Source: Micrasema longulum
Taxonomy: Eukaryota > Arthropoda > Insecta > Trichoptera > Brachycentridae
Direction of reading: 5' to 3'
DNA length: 64,000 nt
NCBI GenBank assembly: GCA_022494885.1
Contig: JAGVSM010003633.1
Coordinates: forward strand, 62,001 to 126,000
In this document: piece by piece, positions 14,201 to 25,090 of the stretch
Layout of the letters: every line of letters begins with the position of its first letter
Position numbering within the stretch: position 1 is the stretch's first letter
Translations under genes and position numbers: made by a program
The notes under the pieces: generated by a model
Told to the model about the DNA's origin: nothing
Databases searched by the model: none
What the model saw: only the letters and a program-made list of their open reading frames with translations

Positions 14201-17200
14201 ATGTGATGACTATCCTTAAAATATATTTTGTTTTCTTTCACCGTCAATGCATGAAATAATATAACAAGTAACGGTTGTAATTTTAGGTTTATTTATTTAT
14301 ATATTTTTTAATACGGTTTGGTAGCCTTGAAAACAGACAGAAAATAGCTCAAATGTACGTAAATTATTAATAACAAAATCTAAAATTACATCCTAGCAAT
14401 GCATTCTTTACCCTAGAGAGCGTTCAGAATACCAGCCCAGGTGAGTAAAATGTGCACATTAAAAAATATTAATTTATATTTCAATTTGAAGGCATTTTTT
14501 TAAAGAACAATCTGTCAAATAATTAACAAATTACAACAGGAAACCAGAAAATTGTAATTTGTTAATCTTAATGACTCCCTAAAGTGTGAAATCCAGTCTT
14601 TTGTCTACAAACATTCGGACAAATTCAAAATATTGTATCAAATAATTGTTATTTTTATATACCACTCTGGGTCTAATTCAACCCATTAGCAGAGAGTGTT
14701 AGTGAAAGTTATACAATTAGAAATGTGTAATGTAATTCAAATAGTTGTACAAAATATTTTGTAAATAGTCATACAAAACTAGTAATTCCTTAAGTAATAC
14801 ATAATAGTATTTTCTCTTTCTGAATGAATGAATGTTTGTTTGTTTTTAACGAAAATCATCACCATCCCACTAAATGAAGCCATAGATCCAGGTTCCTTAA
14901 TCTCTTCCAGCGACTCATTAAACATCTTTAGTCTTTCAAGGTAGAGATAAAATAAAAGTTACCTGAGCGCCTACGATTCCGTTCCCTCCATAGAAGTTTT
15001 TGCTGTACATGTGCATGGAGCCCCCCTTGCCGCGAGCGCACCCCCCAGAGCGGCCCGTGAGCTCAGCCAGGACCCCCAGAGGGCTGACCCCCATAAGGTA
15101 CGTCCAGCCGTGCACACGGTACGACGAGATGAGCGAGTCCGTCGGCCGCATGGCTGCCTTCATACCCACGGCAACAGCTTCCTGACCTGGGAGGAATAAT
15201 AAATCAAACAATTATGCAAAACATTTTTCTGAAATTCATCGGCTCCTTCGAGATTTTTTATTAAAAGACTGTGCTAAAAAATCCCTCTGGAAACGGTGCT
15301 GTAATGTCGTCTTACATTAGGCAAAAGACAAGATCTTTTTAATACGGATATTTAAAAACAAAAAACGGGCAAAAAAAATTTAATCGGGTTGTGGTCCCGT
15401 GGCTAGTGTCTTAGACTCATGACTCAAAGGTCCGTGGTTCGAATTCCACTCTACCTCAACTTGATTCCATTTTCTAATAGTGAGTTATTTACAACTCGTC
15501 AAAAATGGCCCTCAAAATGAAATATTTGAGTAAATCATAAGAACGCAATTATTTTTAATTGTCATCTTCATCATTCCCTTTCCGCACTTAATGGTGCGTA
15601 GGGCACTGCATTTGTACACCAATCGCAGCATGTCTCGATCATTTTGTTACATGAAGGTAAGGTCTTACGCTTCAGATACCAGTCCAGGGAAATATTCTAG
15701 TGTGAAAACACCGTTTTAAAAAAATATTTCATATCAATCATGTCGGGAATCGAATCCGAGACCTCTGACCGAAACGTGCTGACCATTACACCACGAGGTC
15801 GACTTTTATCTATTAATAAATAAAAAAAACTAAAATAAAAAAAATGTAGTGTTTAATAGTACATTTTACTTAATTAATAAAAATTATAATATAATTTAGG
15901 CCTGTTATACGTGGCTAAACACAATTAATTATTTTTTTAAATAACAGAAATACATATCAAGTATTGTATTCTATGTAGACTCATGTGACATCATGGAAGG
16001 GTGATTCTGCTAGATTTTGACTTTAATTTCAAATCCTAAAAATAGTAATTATTTCTTTTGAATCAATATCTTTTATTTTCAATCAGGGAAAGCTATATCA
16101 GAACCTACCAGATGAAAAATGAGTAATTTAAATTGCTAGAGACCGATTTATATGCAATTTGCATTTATGCATTTTTATCGTTATGTTTTTTGGGGGAAAC
16201 CCCCCATTGACTTAGGGCAATATTACTGATGATTAAACTGTTAATTCTGTAAGGATAGTTACGTAAATATCTAAGGCATACGGTTATTGAAACCACAAAC
16301 TGAAATTTTAAAAGTACCATCAGAAATAAATCCAGGAACTTACTTAAAAAAAGTGCATTTTTTTCATTCTCCGTGCGCCTGTTACAGACATTTAATTTTT
16401 AAAATCCCTCTCATAATTAAGTTAACTGTTATAAACATAATATCGCGGGGTAATTACTACAGCTAGGTAACTTTCAAATCAGCATTTGTGAGTTACTCCT
16501 CTATGAATGCTACAAATAGACAAGTAATGCATTCAAATCATCATAATATGATTTTAATGAATCACGACAACAAACCTCCCAAGTCCTCCCGAATTGGGTC
16601 AATAATGAAGAGAAACGCGGTTCTTACCAGAGTAAAGATGGCAGAACCCTCGGATGGCCTTCTCCTGGTAGAGGTTTCCGGCAGCTGTCTCCAGGCGCCT
16701 GATCATGACCATCTGCTTGTACATGTTCAGGGCTTCCTCTGCTGAGACACTGACGGTGGTGGCCGGAGCTGAATCTAGCTTGTGCAGCTTGCATGGCTAG
16801 GATCAAGTATACGCCAATTACTAACAAAATTTTAAAACTTTCCATCTGCCACCATTATTAAATGAGACAAACATTCGCCTACTGAATTTGCACCACAGGC
16901 TGTCGTCAAATGTTGAGTCTTAATTTTGAAAGTAATATTTATGCATTTTATAATACTTTAGGTTGTATCCATAGAATTAAGAATAGTCCAGAAGGAGCGT
17001 AGAATCATATTTGAATACATCGGACTGTGTCCAATAATTCACCCACTATGCCTCACTTTCGCCGCGCGCATTCGTGATGACGCCGCGTAATATTGCACGA
17101 TAAAAAAATATAATTATAACACAAATGTTAGGTAAAAAAAAGGCAATCTGTTAATTTCTCTGCACGCGGAAATATTGATTGACACAACAGAGTAGATAAG

Positions 17201-19408
17201 TAAAGGGTCATTAAATAAGATTAATTGAATTAATGAAATTTTATTTGACATAAATCGGGTATTTTTATATCAAGTTAAATAATATTTGATGTTTCAAAAA
17301 TAATGTCGGTCAAATGTTCACCACAGAGTTGTTAAATACAAAGTTCAATTTTCATTAGTTCTCTCATTAGATGAGCAAAGTAGGGTAAAAAAATTTACTA
17401 CCCTGGCAACACTTGTTTCTTCGACAATCTGACAGATGGAAAAATAATTACATTTTTAAGTAATGCATTTGTTACATACAAACTCATTTGCTAATTACAC
17501 ATGAAATGTGATTGCATCCTGTTGCTTTAAGATCCTAGCAGTATTTCTACACTTTAAAAGGACACGGCATAGTTGAATTCAAATCAGGAGTTGCATACTG
17601 AGCGACGTCTACAAAGAAACTAACGGGTCAAAACGTAAACCTAGTCATTTATGAGTAGTTTAGTCGCCTTCTGTTTGATGTGCGTATGCGGTTTCTGGAC
17701 TATTCTTAATTCTATGGTTGTATCTGAAACGGTAATTATACTGTTTGTTTTTTCTATGTCCAGGCGGGTGAAGAATACAAAATTTTGTAATTTCACCAGA
17801 AATTGAATACTGAATCCCCGTGTGTGAGCTAAGAATCTTTTTGTTACTTAAAATAGGAGACTCCCTGACATTAAAAGGCTGTTTTAAGAAAAAAAGAATT
17901 CAGGTATGAATCATCGTTATTTTCCCTTTCCGCCCTAATGGTGCATAGGGCACTGCGTATTATTTTACGTAGTATTTTTTGTTACATGGAAGGTAAAGTG
18001 ATCAGCCTTACGCTTCAGGTGCCAGTCCAGGAACATTAAAATATTGCAATGTAGAACCACCTTCGAAACCAATATTTTACATCCCCCCTGCCAGGAATCG
18101 AATCCAGGACCTTAAGAATGGTAGACGAACGCGCCAACCACTGGTTCTGGTTCTATTTCATACATATGAGATTAGAAAAGAAAATAATATCAGCAAGAAA
18201 TGTTGATTTACCATTGAAGAAAACAAAATAAAACTTACAATGACATTTGATTATCAAATTGGCTTTCAAGGTCATCATAATAAAACAAGAGAAGATCAGT
18301 TTCAAATACAGTGAATATACATATGAGTGATACAGTTTATTTGTATCTATATAACGGATCTTTCCGGCTGTTAATTATATCTGTAAATTGTTGTTTTTAT
18401 AAATTTAGGTGATATTATATTATTTTAAAGGAATAAATCAAATAACAACCATGCCAACTGCACTAAACTGTTATTTTTTAAATGTCTTCACGAAACAGCT
18501 TAATTTGTGAAACGGTAACTGTTATTGCTATTTTTATAAATAAAACGAAATGCCCACTTCTACTAGAAAGTAATATTGTAAGTTGTGAATTTGTAATCTA
18601 AAAAATAACACTTTTAGTTTGATAAATAGTTCTACATTATCTCTGGTTTGATATTGCTTTTCAATGTTTTTTCATCACATGTCATTTTCAAAAAATCTGC
18701 AGAAGCATTTCGATTTCAAAATAAGAATGTTTATCAAAACTTTATCTACTTTACTCATTTTTTAATAAGTACCTACTTATTTGACATTTGTAGCATAACA
18801 ATTTATACATATTATAAAATAAATATTATAGGAGATTAATGATTTCGAAGCGTTCTTTATAAAATAAATGATAATTGCTTTACATAAGCGTGCACAATAA
18901 TAATGCATGCATGCATGCATAATAGCATATTTATGCTATTTTTTCGATTACATAAGCAATGTTTACAAAAAATTAAGATTACATTAAACGTGTTTACTTG
19001 CTAATTAAAAGAAAACTCTAATGTTTTAAAATTGTAAATAGTTAAATACATTTGTCAGATGTCGTACCTGACAGCAATACTAGAAGCAGAATCCCATATG
19101 GAGCCGATTTAAAAGTTTCAATAATAATTTAATTTAACCTATCATCTTGACATACCTTTGTTTCGAAAGTTGCTTCGGACACAGTGCCATAATTACTTTT
19201 TGCCGCAGTCGTTATGGCTGGAATGGCGTTCTGAAATGAATTAATAAATAATAAATAAACAATCAATTGAAATAAATTGATAAATCCATCCGGCAAGGGA
19301 TTATGTAAAATTTTACACGTATCAAAACTCAACACTAACATTTGCATTTCCAGTCTGGGTAGAGGCAATTTTAAAGCACTTCTGAATTAGTCGGCTCATT
19401 TTTTTCAT
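2086..19408 (-). CDS. Pdha: Pyruvate dehydrogenase E1 component subunit alpha, mitochondrial (spliced gene, two alternative last exons)
   Basis: With E1-beta this subunit forms the thiamine-diphosphate decarboxylase of the mitochondrial pyruvate dehydrogenase complex, which turns pyruvate into acetyl-CoA. Coding exons in transcript order: 19408-19340, 19230-19156, 16796-16628, 15186-14963, 14065-13894, 10006-9857, 8320-8145, then 5475-5290 or 2271-2086. All junctions are GT/AG and phases agree, giving 406 aa with either end (human about 390). Residues 1-48 are basic and Ser/Thr-rich, as expected of a mitochondrial presequence. The thiamine-diphosphate motif runs from GDG at residue 204 to ENN at 232-234. 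The regulatory loop [16 protein letters not shown] (296-311) keeps serines matching phosphorylation sites 1 (S302) and 2 (S309). [12 protein letters not shown] lies near residues 98-109. The start MKKMSR resembles the human start. Introns carry mobile elements, including mariner, MITE and SINE copies. Confidence 0.96.
4790..4905 (-). mobile_element. tRNA-derived SINE, family A, copy 1
   Basis: Reverse-oriented copy. Reading the minus strand gives the head CGGGTTGTGGCCCCGTGGCTA, a degenerate B box (GGTTCAAACC) and the start of the tail beginning CCCCAACTCGATTCC. It lies between the two alternative Pdha terminal exons. Confidence 0.75.
5290..5475 (-). CDS. Pdha: Alternative terminal exon A of Pdha
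   Basis: This exon starts right after a TGCAG acceptor in phase 0 and encodes 61 residues ending [10 protein letters not shown], then TAA. It fits directly after ...SDQIK of the exon ending at 8145. An ATTAAA (minus strand, 5258-5263) lies about 27 nt after the stop and is a possible poly(A) signal. It contains the conserved E1-alpha C-terminal helix region ([10 protein letters not shown]). It is nearer to the common exon than exon B, so it is probably the default end, but that is inference. Confidence 0.93.
   Translation of the reverse strand, partial: KIDADAKSTVDEAGKAVKLDKEIGFNELTADVYSNCLEPDIRNTLPNNPLKHINLSTPRNM
6016..6085. repeat. Short tandem duplication (about 30 bp, two copies)
   Basis: The stretch AAAGTTAATGCATAAGCATC with its following CGCAATTT occurs twice back to back. 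Confidence 0.85.
6482..6682. mobile_element. Short MITE with perfect 25-bp terminal inverted repeats, nested in a pogo-like element
   Basis: The arm starting ATGGCCACACTGATGATTAA at 6482 recurs as an exact reverse complement ending at 6682. Together they bound 201 bp with no coding content. Flanking target duplication is unclear. Confidence 0.75.
7625..8040 (-). mobile_element. Two decayed RTE-like LINE 3' ends
   Basis: Two segments (about 7625-7800 and 7935-8040) read, on the minus strand, like the end of the RTE-like elements elsewhere in the window: ATTCATACAT, a run coding for a tail such as WRS..PY, then CCCCTA-type ends. They are frameshifted fragments. Confidence 0.55.
8404..8960 (+). 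mobile_element. Decayed mariner transposon, transposase C-terminal half
   Basis: Translation gives [21 protein letters not shown], a stop, then ALEEK...[16 protein letters not shown] and [17 protein letters not shown], two stops, then [18 protein letters not shown]. These are mariner D,D34D landmarks: the second catalytic Asp is in RDNAHPH and 34 residues later Glu (SEY) replaces the expected Asp. The N-terminal half is missing. In-frame stops and the altered catalytic residue show that it is inactive. It sits in a Pdha intron. Confidence 0.88.
9195..9576 (+). mobile_element. Composite repeat: SINE B head, Jockey/CR1-like LINE fragment, SINE B-type tail
   Basis: 9195-9250 is the tRNA-like head CCTCGTGATGTAATGGTCAG. 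The middle (about 9260-9490) translates to a LINE reverse-transcriptase C-terminal piece ([15 protein letters not shown], then [11 protein letters not shown]), related to the copy at 31010. 9548-9576 is the shared tail GGTACGGAAAGGGAATGATG with GAT repeats. Confidence 0.65.
10200..10450. mobile_element. Foldback-type repeat copy with an internal TTTA-rich insertion
   Basis: It shares GGCCACTTAAACCAGCCAAT, TGACAGGTCATAAGCCCTGT and AAATGTTTTCCCTCTCTGTT with copies at 25.8, 30.8 and 40.8 kb. The sequence is interrupted at 10305-10338 by TTTATTTATTTATTTACGGA-type sequence. Confidence 0.6.
11204..11980 (+). mobile_element. MITE family M1, copy 1 (about 777 bp)
   Basis: The element begins CCATAGAATTAAGAATAGTC and ends with the exact reverse complement (24-bp perfect terminal inverted repeats, 11204-11227 and 11957-11980). 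The similarity to copy 2 extends to GGTTGTATC on both sides. A 17-bp direct repeat flanks it (11166-11182 and 11999-12015). No transposase ORF is present. It is in the Pdha intron between 10007 and 13893. Confidence 0.85.
12370..13170 (+). mobile_element. LINE remnant (Jockey/CR1-like) with 3' AATA tail
   Basis: An ORF fragment [20 protein letters not shown]...[12 protein letters not shown] is the reverse-transcriptase C-terminal thumb region. Further down, short in-frame pieces and the 3' end GCGCCCTCTGGGCGTTTACT followed by AAATAAATAAATG are typical of such elements. The coding part is broken by shifts. Confidence 0.75.
13401..13570 (+). mobile_element. tRNA-derived SINE, family A, copy 2
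   Basis: Head AATCGGGTTGTGGCCTGTGA, B box GGTTCGAATTCC at about 13455, then the family tail with TTCTAATAGTGAGTTATTTA and CAAAATAAAATATTTGGGTA. Confidence 0.85.
15382..15552 (+). mobile_element. tRNA-derived SINE, family A, copy 3
   Basis: Near-full copy with A-box-like GTGGCTAGTGTC, B box GGTTCGAATTCC and the common tail ending GAGTAAATCATAAGAACGCA. Pdha intron. Confidence 0.87.
15560..15803 (-). mobile_element. tRNA-derived SINE, family B, copy
   Basis: Minus-strand reading: CCTCGTGGTGTAATGGTCAG, B box GGATTCGATTCC, GACATGATTGATATGAAATA, a middle unit with CTGGACTGGTATCTGAAGCG, and the end AGTGCGGAAAGGGAATGATG with GAT repeats. It abuts SINE A copy 3. Confidence 0.87.
16969..17717 (+). 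mobile_element. MITE family M1, copy 2 (about 749 bp)
   Basis: Nearly identical along its length to the copy at 11204, with the same 24-bp terminal inverted repeats (16969-16992, 17694-17717). It retains the GGAGCGTAGA segment that copy 1 lacks and has its own internal deletions. Located in the Pdha intron between 16797 and 19155. Confidence 0.88.
17910..18145 (-). mobile_element. tRNA-derived SINE, family B, copy (3' part conserved)
   Basis: CCCTTTCCGCCCTAATGGTG at the left and GGAATCGAATCC (minus-strand B box) at about 18100 mark a reverse-oriented family B copy. Confidence 0.8.
18903..18922. repeat. GCAT microsatellite
   Basis: ATGCATGCATGCATGCATAA-type run in the Pdha intron next to a palindromic TAGCATATTTATGCTA. 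Confidence 0.9.
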
Positions 19409-21160
19409 ACGTCGCTTAAATTTTGATCCAAATTAATATTAAATTCACGCAATTCAAACTAAAATTTGACAGCGGCGACTGACAGCCTCTAAAGAGCAGC
19501 GAAGGTCGATTTCTGCGGAATATTCTTCTGTATTTTAGAGATAAGAAAGCAAATAGTCATCTTCTTTCTTTAATCGAACAAATGTTGCAACAATATAAAA
19601 AGTGCTTATTTTCACAGTGAGTAAAAATTACATAAAAATAATATTTATTTTATAATCCAACTAGAAAAGGCGGCGCAACAAAATTTTGTATGGAGTGCCG
19701 CGTACTGTAGAGCAGCTATAATACAATTTGTTTCATACAAAACAGTAAAAAACTTATTTCGTGTTGCTGCGATGCGCCGCTTTGCCCAAATGCGTTTTGA
19801 CTTGCCAATTATGCATTGTCTAAACGAGTATAAAAAGCAAATTTATTGAGCAACCTTTCAACATAATATTTTGAATGAACGGGAAAGAGTTTGAATATTT
19901 TTATTTCCGTTTTTCAGTGGATGAAAAATACAGTTCTGTATGAAACTAAAATCCAGGAATGTATTTTTTACTCATCTTCAAGTTTCAAGTAAAAAAATTG
20001 CGAAATTAAATTACTCAATTTCCTTTCGCAAAACTTTCTGTCTGTAAAGAGATCTGTCGGTCTATAGTGATTGGCATGTTTATCTTCCACGCTTGAGGTC
20101 CTGGGTTCGATTCATAGTAAGGTTGACACGAAATATTAATAAATTTAAAAGGTGACTTTACATTGCATATTTCATTTGTCTCTGGACTGGCATCTAAAGC
20201 ATTGGACTAATTACCTTACTCTCATGTAACATGAAAATGCAGCATTTGGATTATAATTGTAGTGCTTTATGCAATATCCGATGCAGTTAGGGGCATACCC
20301 AATGCTGTTAAAAAAATAAATATATATGAAGCAATGCACCCAGACCCGTAAAAAATAACTATTTTACAAAATACACATAGGTACTAGGAAAAAAAGCTTT
20401 GTATGCATAAGCAAAGCAATAAATAACCGGAACAAGAGGGAAAAAAATACTGTTATAAAATCATAATGACCAAATAATTGACAGCCTGATTTTTATTACT
20501 CCTTTTGAAGGACAAGAATTAATTTATTTATTTTGTAAAATGTTTTTTTTTTACCTAACCCCACAGATATTAAAACACTCTAACCTTATTCCGTACCTAC
20601 ACTTATTATATTGTGATTTTAATTTTTCACAGTGAATTTTATTTTCATCCCTGACTTGCACATTTATGGAACACACAAAATCTACCTACTACCGCATCTA
20701 CATAAGTTTATATTATAGTTTTTTAGAAGTTATATTTACAATTATTTTGTTGGTGTCTGAAAATATTAATTTAGACCATTCGATAAAATTAATTTAAAAT
20801 ATCTACAATATATTTGCTGTTCTAGAGCACATTTTTAATGGTTGTTTGAAAAACCGATGAAAATAAAGTTTTTTCTCACTTTCTACAAACACTCAATTTT
20901 AAACAATTTTAAGTACATTGGTTTGAGCATCATACCCAATTCACAAAATACAATTAAATTCTGAAAAATATATTTTAACATAACTCTTGAGTTTTGCATT
21001 TCAGATTCCCCATGTAACATATTATTTAATAAGAATTTTAAACTTAAAATGAAAAATCTGTTAAGTATGGAAGGTCATGTATATATTTTATCACAGGATT
21101 ATGTACAGAAACAGTTATTTACAAATAATTTAAAAATATTAATTATTATTCTAGAAACTT
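19409..21160. other. Spacer between Pdha start and the PYPVEK gene, with a divergent SINE B
   Basis: It holds the 5' flank of Pdha (no clear TATA). A GC-richer block with GGCGGCGCAACAAAATTTTG at 19669 and an inverted-looking partner near 19765 is perhaps a MITE. A divergent family B SINE (about 20055-20300) has GGGTTCGATTC and CTCTGGACTGGCATC. The rest is AT-rich without features. Confidence 0.5.
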
Positions 21161-23843
21161 CTAATGAAAACTCATAGGATGGAATTTTTCCGTCACATGA
21201 TGGGGACTCGATAGTTTTGTATAGCGTTGCAGTTTAGAAACTTTAGTATTCCCTAAAAGTATTCCTTCATCTTTTTGAGATATTGGTTTGATATTCGATG
21301 ACTTATAGGGCTTGATAAACGAAGATTTTGGGTCTTTTTCTGCGGAGAATGAATGCTGCTTCTCAATGGGTTTCAGATCTTTACCATCAACAAAATAAGG
21401 AACTTTTTTCTCAACTGGATAGGGCTGAGGTACGGGGACGTGCTTTACAACATGTTTAATAACTGGATATGGTTTCAAAATATACTCCTTTTCAACAACT
21501 TTCACAGGATACGGTTGAAGCACTTTAACAGGATAAGGCACCTTTTTTTCAACAAATTGATGTACTATTTTTTCTACAGGATAAGGAACCGGAACCTTCT
21601 TTTCGATAATTTTATGAACTATTTTTTCTACAGGATATGGGACCTTTTTCTCCACGATTTTATGAACAATTTTTTCTACAGGATAAGGTACTTTTTTCTC
21701 AACTGGATAAGGTTTCTCAACAATTGTCTTAACAGGGACCTTTTCGATAATAGTTTTGACATGATTATGATGGTGATGATGATGATGATGCCTTATTTTA
21801 GTTACATAATGAACATTTTTAGCAGTAGTTGGTGTGATTTTAGTTTCCTGAGCACTAGATTCTACAGGCAGAGAATCTTCTTCGTCAGTTCCTTGACCAG
21901 ATCTCCTCTTTAATCTAACGTACGTAGGAGAGCGGACAATAAATAATTTGGGACGGCGGGAAACATGCCTTTGAAATCGAGGAGATTTTGAATAATTTTT
22001 ATTCATTGGATTCCTTCTTAAGTTGGGGTTGTGTTGAGGTCTTATGATCGGAGTTTGCGGATTTCTTAAGTTCTGAGCTTTCTGAGCTCCGAAGGTTGAA
22101 GCTTGGGGAGTTCTGAGAGTTGTAGTCTTTTGGGATGGTAGTTTAGAAAAAGAAAGTGAACTCTGTGTTGTAACTGGAATTATGGGCATCCAGCCATCGT
22201 AAGAGTTATCAAAAGGTAAGCTCGCTTTTAGGGGTGCTTCAGTTGACGTTTTTGGTGATCGATTGCTTGGCCTGTTTCTTGATGGTGGTGGAAAATGTGG
22301 CTTATCACTCTGCAAGGCTGGACCATTTTCAACAGGAGGTCTCACGTGGATCTGTGGCGGAATATTTGATGGCTGCCGATGTCTAGATCTATTCTTCGGT
22401 CTGTTAGGGAAAGGATTGGGGGCGTTTCTTTTATGAGGATGCAACTGTATGCGCCTTTCATTATTGAAGTTCCCTGGTGTGTAAACTAAGCCATTAGTGT
22501 GGATCCTGGACTCTTCCGCCAGCTGGTCGGGATACTCTTGACCATGAGTGACTCGAGTATCAGTGAAGATTAGGAGAAGAGTTGTTACTACCGATATCTG
22601 GAAACAGATCCAAATATACAAAGATCAATTTTTAACAAAAGGTAAAGTATGATATATAGACAAGGTACTGCATTTGACAAAAAAGGTAGCGAGTAATAAT
22701 TTTTTAAATTTGAAAAAAATATATACAGTATGCGAAAAACATTTTCAGATGATATATACACTAATAAAAATTAAAATTTTGATAAGTTCATTTATGTCAA
22801 CAAATTCCAATGTCACTGATATATTATTATTATTATAATGTTAATAATTTGTTTTTGATAAATTAAAAATTAATTTTTATTTTACAGTACCCTTAAATAA
22901 TATTATTACATATTCAGCAGTATCACAGGGGGCTAGCTAAAAAAATGTAGTCTTTTAGCTGAGCTTAGTTTAGATAATCTAATAATTATATTTGGTCATG
23001 CTTATTTGTGAAATCAGATCTATCTCATACACACAGCCATTCTGAGATAAAATTATTTACAACCAAAAAGTGTACTTTATATTTCGAGATGCATCATTAT
23101 TTTAACTTTGTTGAAAAACAAAATACGTTTTTGCAGTTAATCCTTGTGATTTGTAGTTAACCCCTGAAATAGTGCCGGTTAGCTGTATTACATAAAAAAC
23201 TATTTATGTGTCTTCAACATAATAACGATAAACACTATCCCAAAGAAAGACGCTGCTTTAAAACCAACTAACAAAGTACTGCTGTTAGATCACAACTGTA
23301 TTGATGAAAATTAATCAGTCAAATCACTAATCATATAAATATTATAACAGTCACTAAAAGATGCACTTGTATTAATTAAATTTTCAATTAGAAAGTCAAT
23401 TTACACAGAATAATAAGTATACATGAATAATATGCAGTTCTACAAAAAATCGAAGTTAATGAACAGAATTAATTATTCATTCTGAATATCACTGATGCAT
23501 TTCACTATTATCGCCTTGAATTATTATCCATTAAGTTCCAATTGACAACCAGTCAATAAAAATGTTTTTAATTCTTTTGTGCGCAACTGATTTCACAGGA
23601 CTGAAAGACTATTTTAAAGTCACCAAAAAGTCACTTCGAAAGCACCAAATTTTTCACACAATACATAACAGGAAAATTCGACACACACATTGATAAATCA
23701 CACTTATAATTATATTCACAATACAAATGATAAATTAACCACCAATTAGCACTTAATTATGTAGCACGAAAAATCAAAGTATGAAAATGTCATAATGAAT
23801 ATAAAGTAACTAAGTTTATTAAGATACTAACTGATATTTTCAT
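21161..23843 (-). CDS. Secreted PYPVEK-repeat protein, probable cuticular/extracellular structural protein
   Basis: Two coding exons are proposed: 23843-23832 (ATG AAA ATA TCA, donor GTTAGT) and 22597-21161 (acceptor TTTCCAG), joined in phase 0 to give 482 aa. The join makes a clean signal peptide, MKISISVVTTLLLIF followed by TDTRVTHG and a likely cut before QEYPDQ. The next part is rich in Pro, Asn, Arg and Ser, with a dibasic RLKRR near residue 235 that could be a furin site. Then comes an eight-His run near residue 275, and from about 285 to 405 a set of imperfect repeats of the form PYPVEKIVHKIVEKKV. No RR-type chitin-binding consensus is visible. A 12-nt first coding exon interrupting the signal peptide is common in insect cuticle protein genes, which favours a matrix role; the exact function is unknown. 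The opposite-strand ORF over the repeats is a shadow. Confidence 0.85.
22598..23831 (-). other. Intron 1 of the PYPVEK-repeat gene
   Basis: AT-rich, bounded by donor GTTAGT and acceptor TTTCCAG on the minus strand. I see no repeat family or other gene in it. Confidence 0.65.
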
Positions 23844-24317
23844 GGTTCATATTATTGTGTACGCATGTGGCTAAGAAATGATAGAAAAATTTCCAAGCAA
23901 TGCCTTATATTCGACAAGTTCATTGATTTGTATAGTCCGTTGTTTTATTTACATGCAACACTTTCTCCATAGTAATAGTGGTAGTACCATACACTGAACA
24001 CACTTTGTTTACTGTCCATAGGAAGTAGTCTTATTGCAATCATGATGTGGGGAGTATTGTTAAACATTGTTCTAAACTTCCCATGGTTGATAGATAGATC
24101 ATCTTGCTATTGTTCATAATAATGCATAAGAGAATAGAAAAATACTCATTCCAAATAGGAAATACAAAACCTGCTTATCAAAAGAGGGAATGGAAAATAT
24201 ATTTTTCACTCTTTGTCATGTTTGGAATAATTTATTGTAAAATATAACCATCAGTTATCCTGAAGATCGATCTGAAACTGGTAGACACAAATGAATCATT
24301 CTGTGGTGTAATTTTTT

Positions 24318-24500
24318 GAGTTGGTGACCTCCATACTGTAATGGCTAAGACGCATGATTCAAGTACGGAAAGTTCCAGGTTTGATTCCCGGTGAGAACAA
24401 AAAAATTAAATGTGTTTTTTCTCAAGCCTGGGTGTCCTGTGATGTAATTCACCACTGTAATTGGGCCTCTGGCCTGTTATGGTGTAAAAATCTTAAAATC
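24318..24500 (+). mobile_element. tRNA-derived SINE, family C, copy 1
   Basis: Head CATACTGTAATGGCTAAGAC, B box GGTTTGATTCCCGGTGAGAA, body AAATGTGTTTTTTCTCAAGC and TTGGGCCTCTGGCCTGTTAT. Two more copies share this body at 40541 and 46550. Confidence 0.75.
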
Positions 24501-24581
24501 TTTAATAGACTTCTCAGTTTTTTATTTAGCGTAGGTAACATAATGTATTAAAATAACATAAAAATTGAATTCTTTTTCCAT

Positions 24582-25090
24582 CCGTCAGATTGTCAAAGAA
24601 ATCAAAATGGACATTTCGTTAGTGTTGGCAGGGTAGTAATTTTTTTTACCCTACTTTGCTCATCTAATGAGAGAACTAATGAAAATTGGACTTCGTATTT
24701 AACAACTTTGTGGTGAACATTTGACCGTCAATATCTTTAAAACATCAAATATTATTTAACATGATATAAAAAAACACGTTTTATGTAAAATGAAATTTGT
24801 TTTATATTTTAAGTTCAAAGTTCATTAATTCAATTATTTTTATTAAATGCCCCTTTACCTATCTACTTTGTTGTGTCAATCAATATTTTCACGAACACAG
24901 TAAAATTTTAGAGAAATTAACAAATTGCTTTTTTTTTACCTTACATTTGTGTTATGATTATATTTTTTCCTATCGTGCAATATTACGCGGCGACATCACA
25001 AATGCGCGCGGCGAAAGTAGGGCATAATGGGGGGATTTTTGGACACAGTCACATTCAAATAAGATTCTACGCTCCTTTGGACTATTCTCC
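24582..25090 (-). mobile_element. MITE family M1, copy 3, truncated
   Basis: Reverse-oriented: CATCCGTCAGATTGTCAAAG, CCCTACTTTGCTCATCTAAT and CGCGGCGACATCAC match the reverse complement of copies 1 and 2. It lacks the 3' end with its inverted repeat and stops at GGACTATTCTCC where a SINE begins. It is more diverged than the other two copies. Confidence 0.82.

Noticed and set aside
16624..16845. Minus ORF starting [20 protein letters not shown], looking like a signal peptide
   Set aside because: It reads the Pdha exon in the wrong frame after an intronic ATG; the hydrophobic part is intron sequence.
21353..21913. 186-codon plus-strand ORF
   Set aside because: It is the antisense of the PYPVEK-repeat exon; its Asn/Phe/Arg-rich pattern is what the repeats give in reverse.
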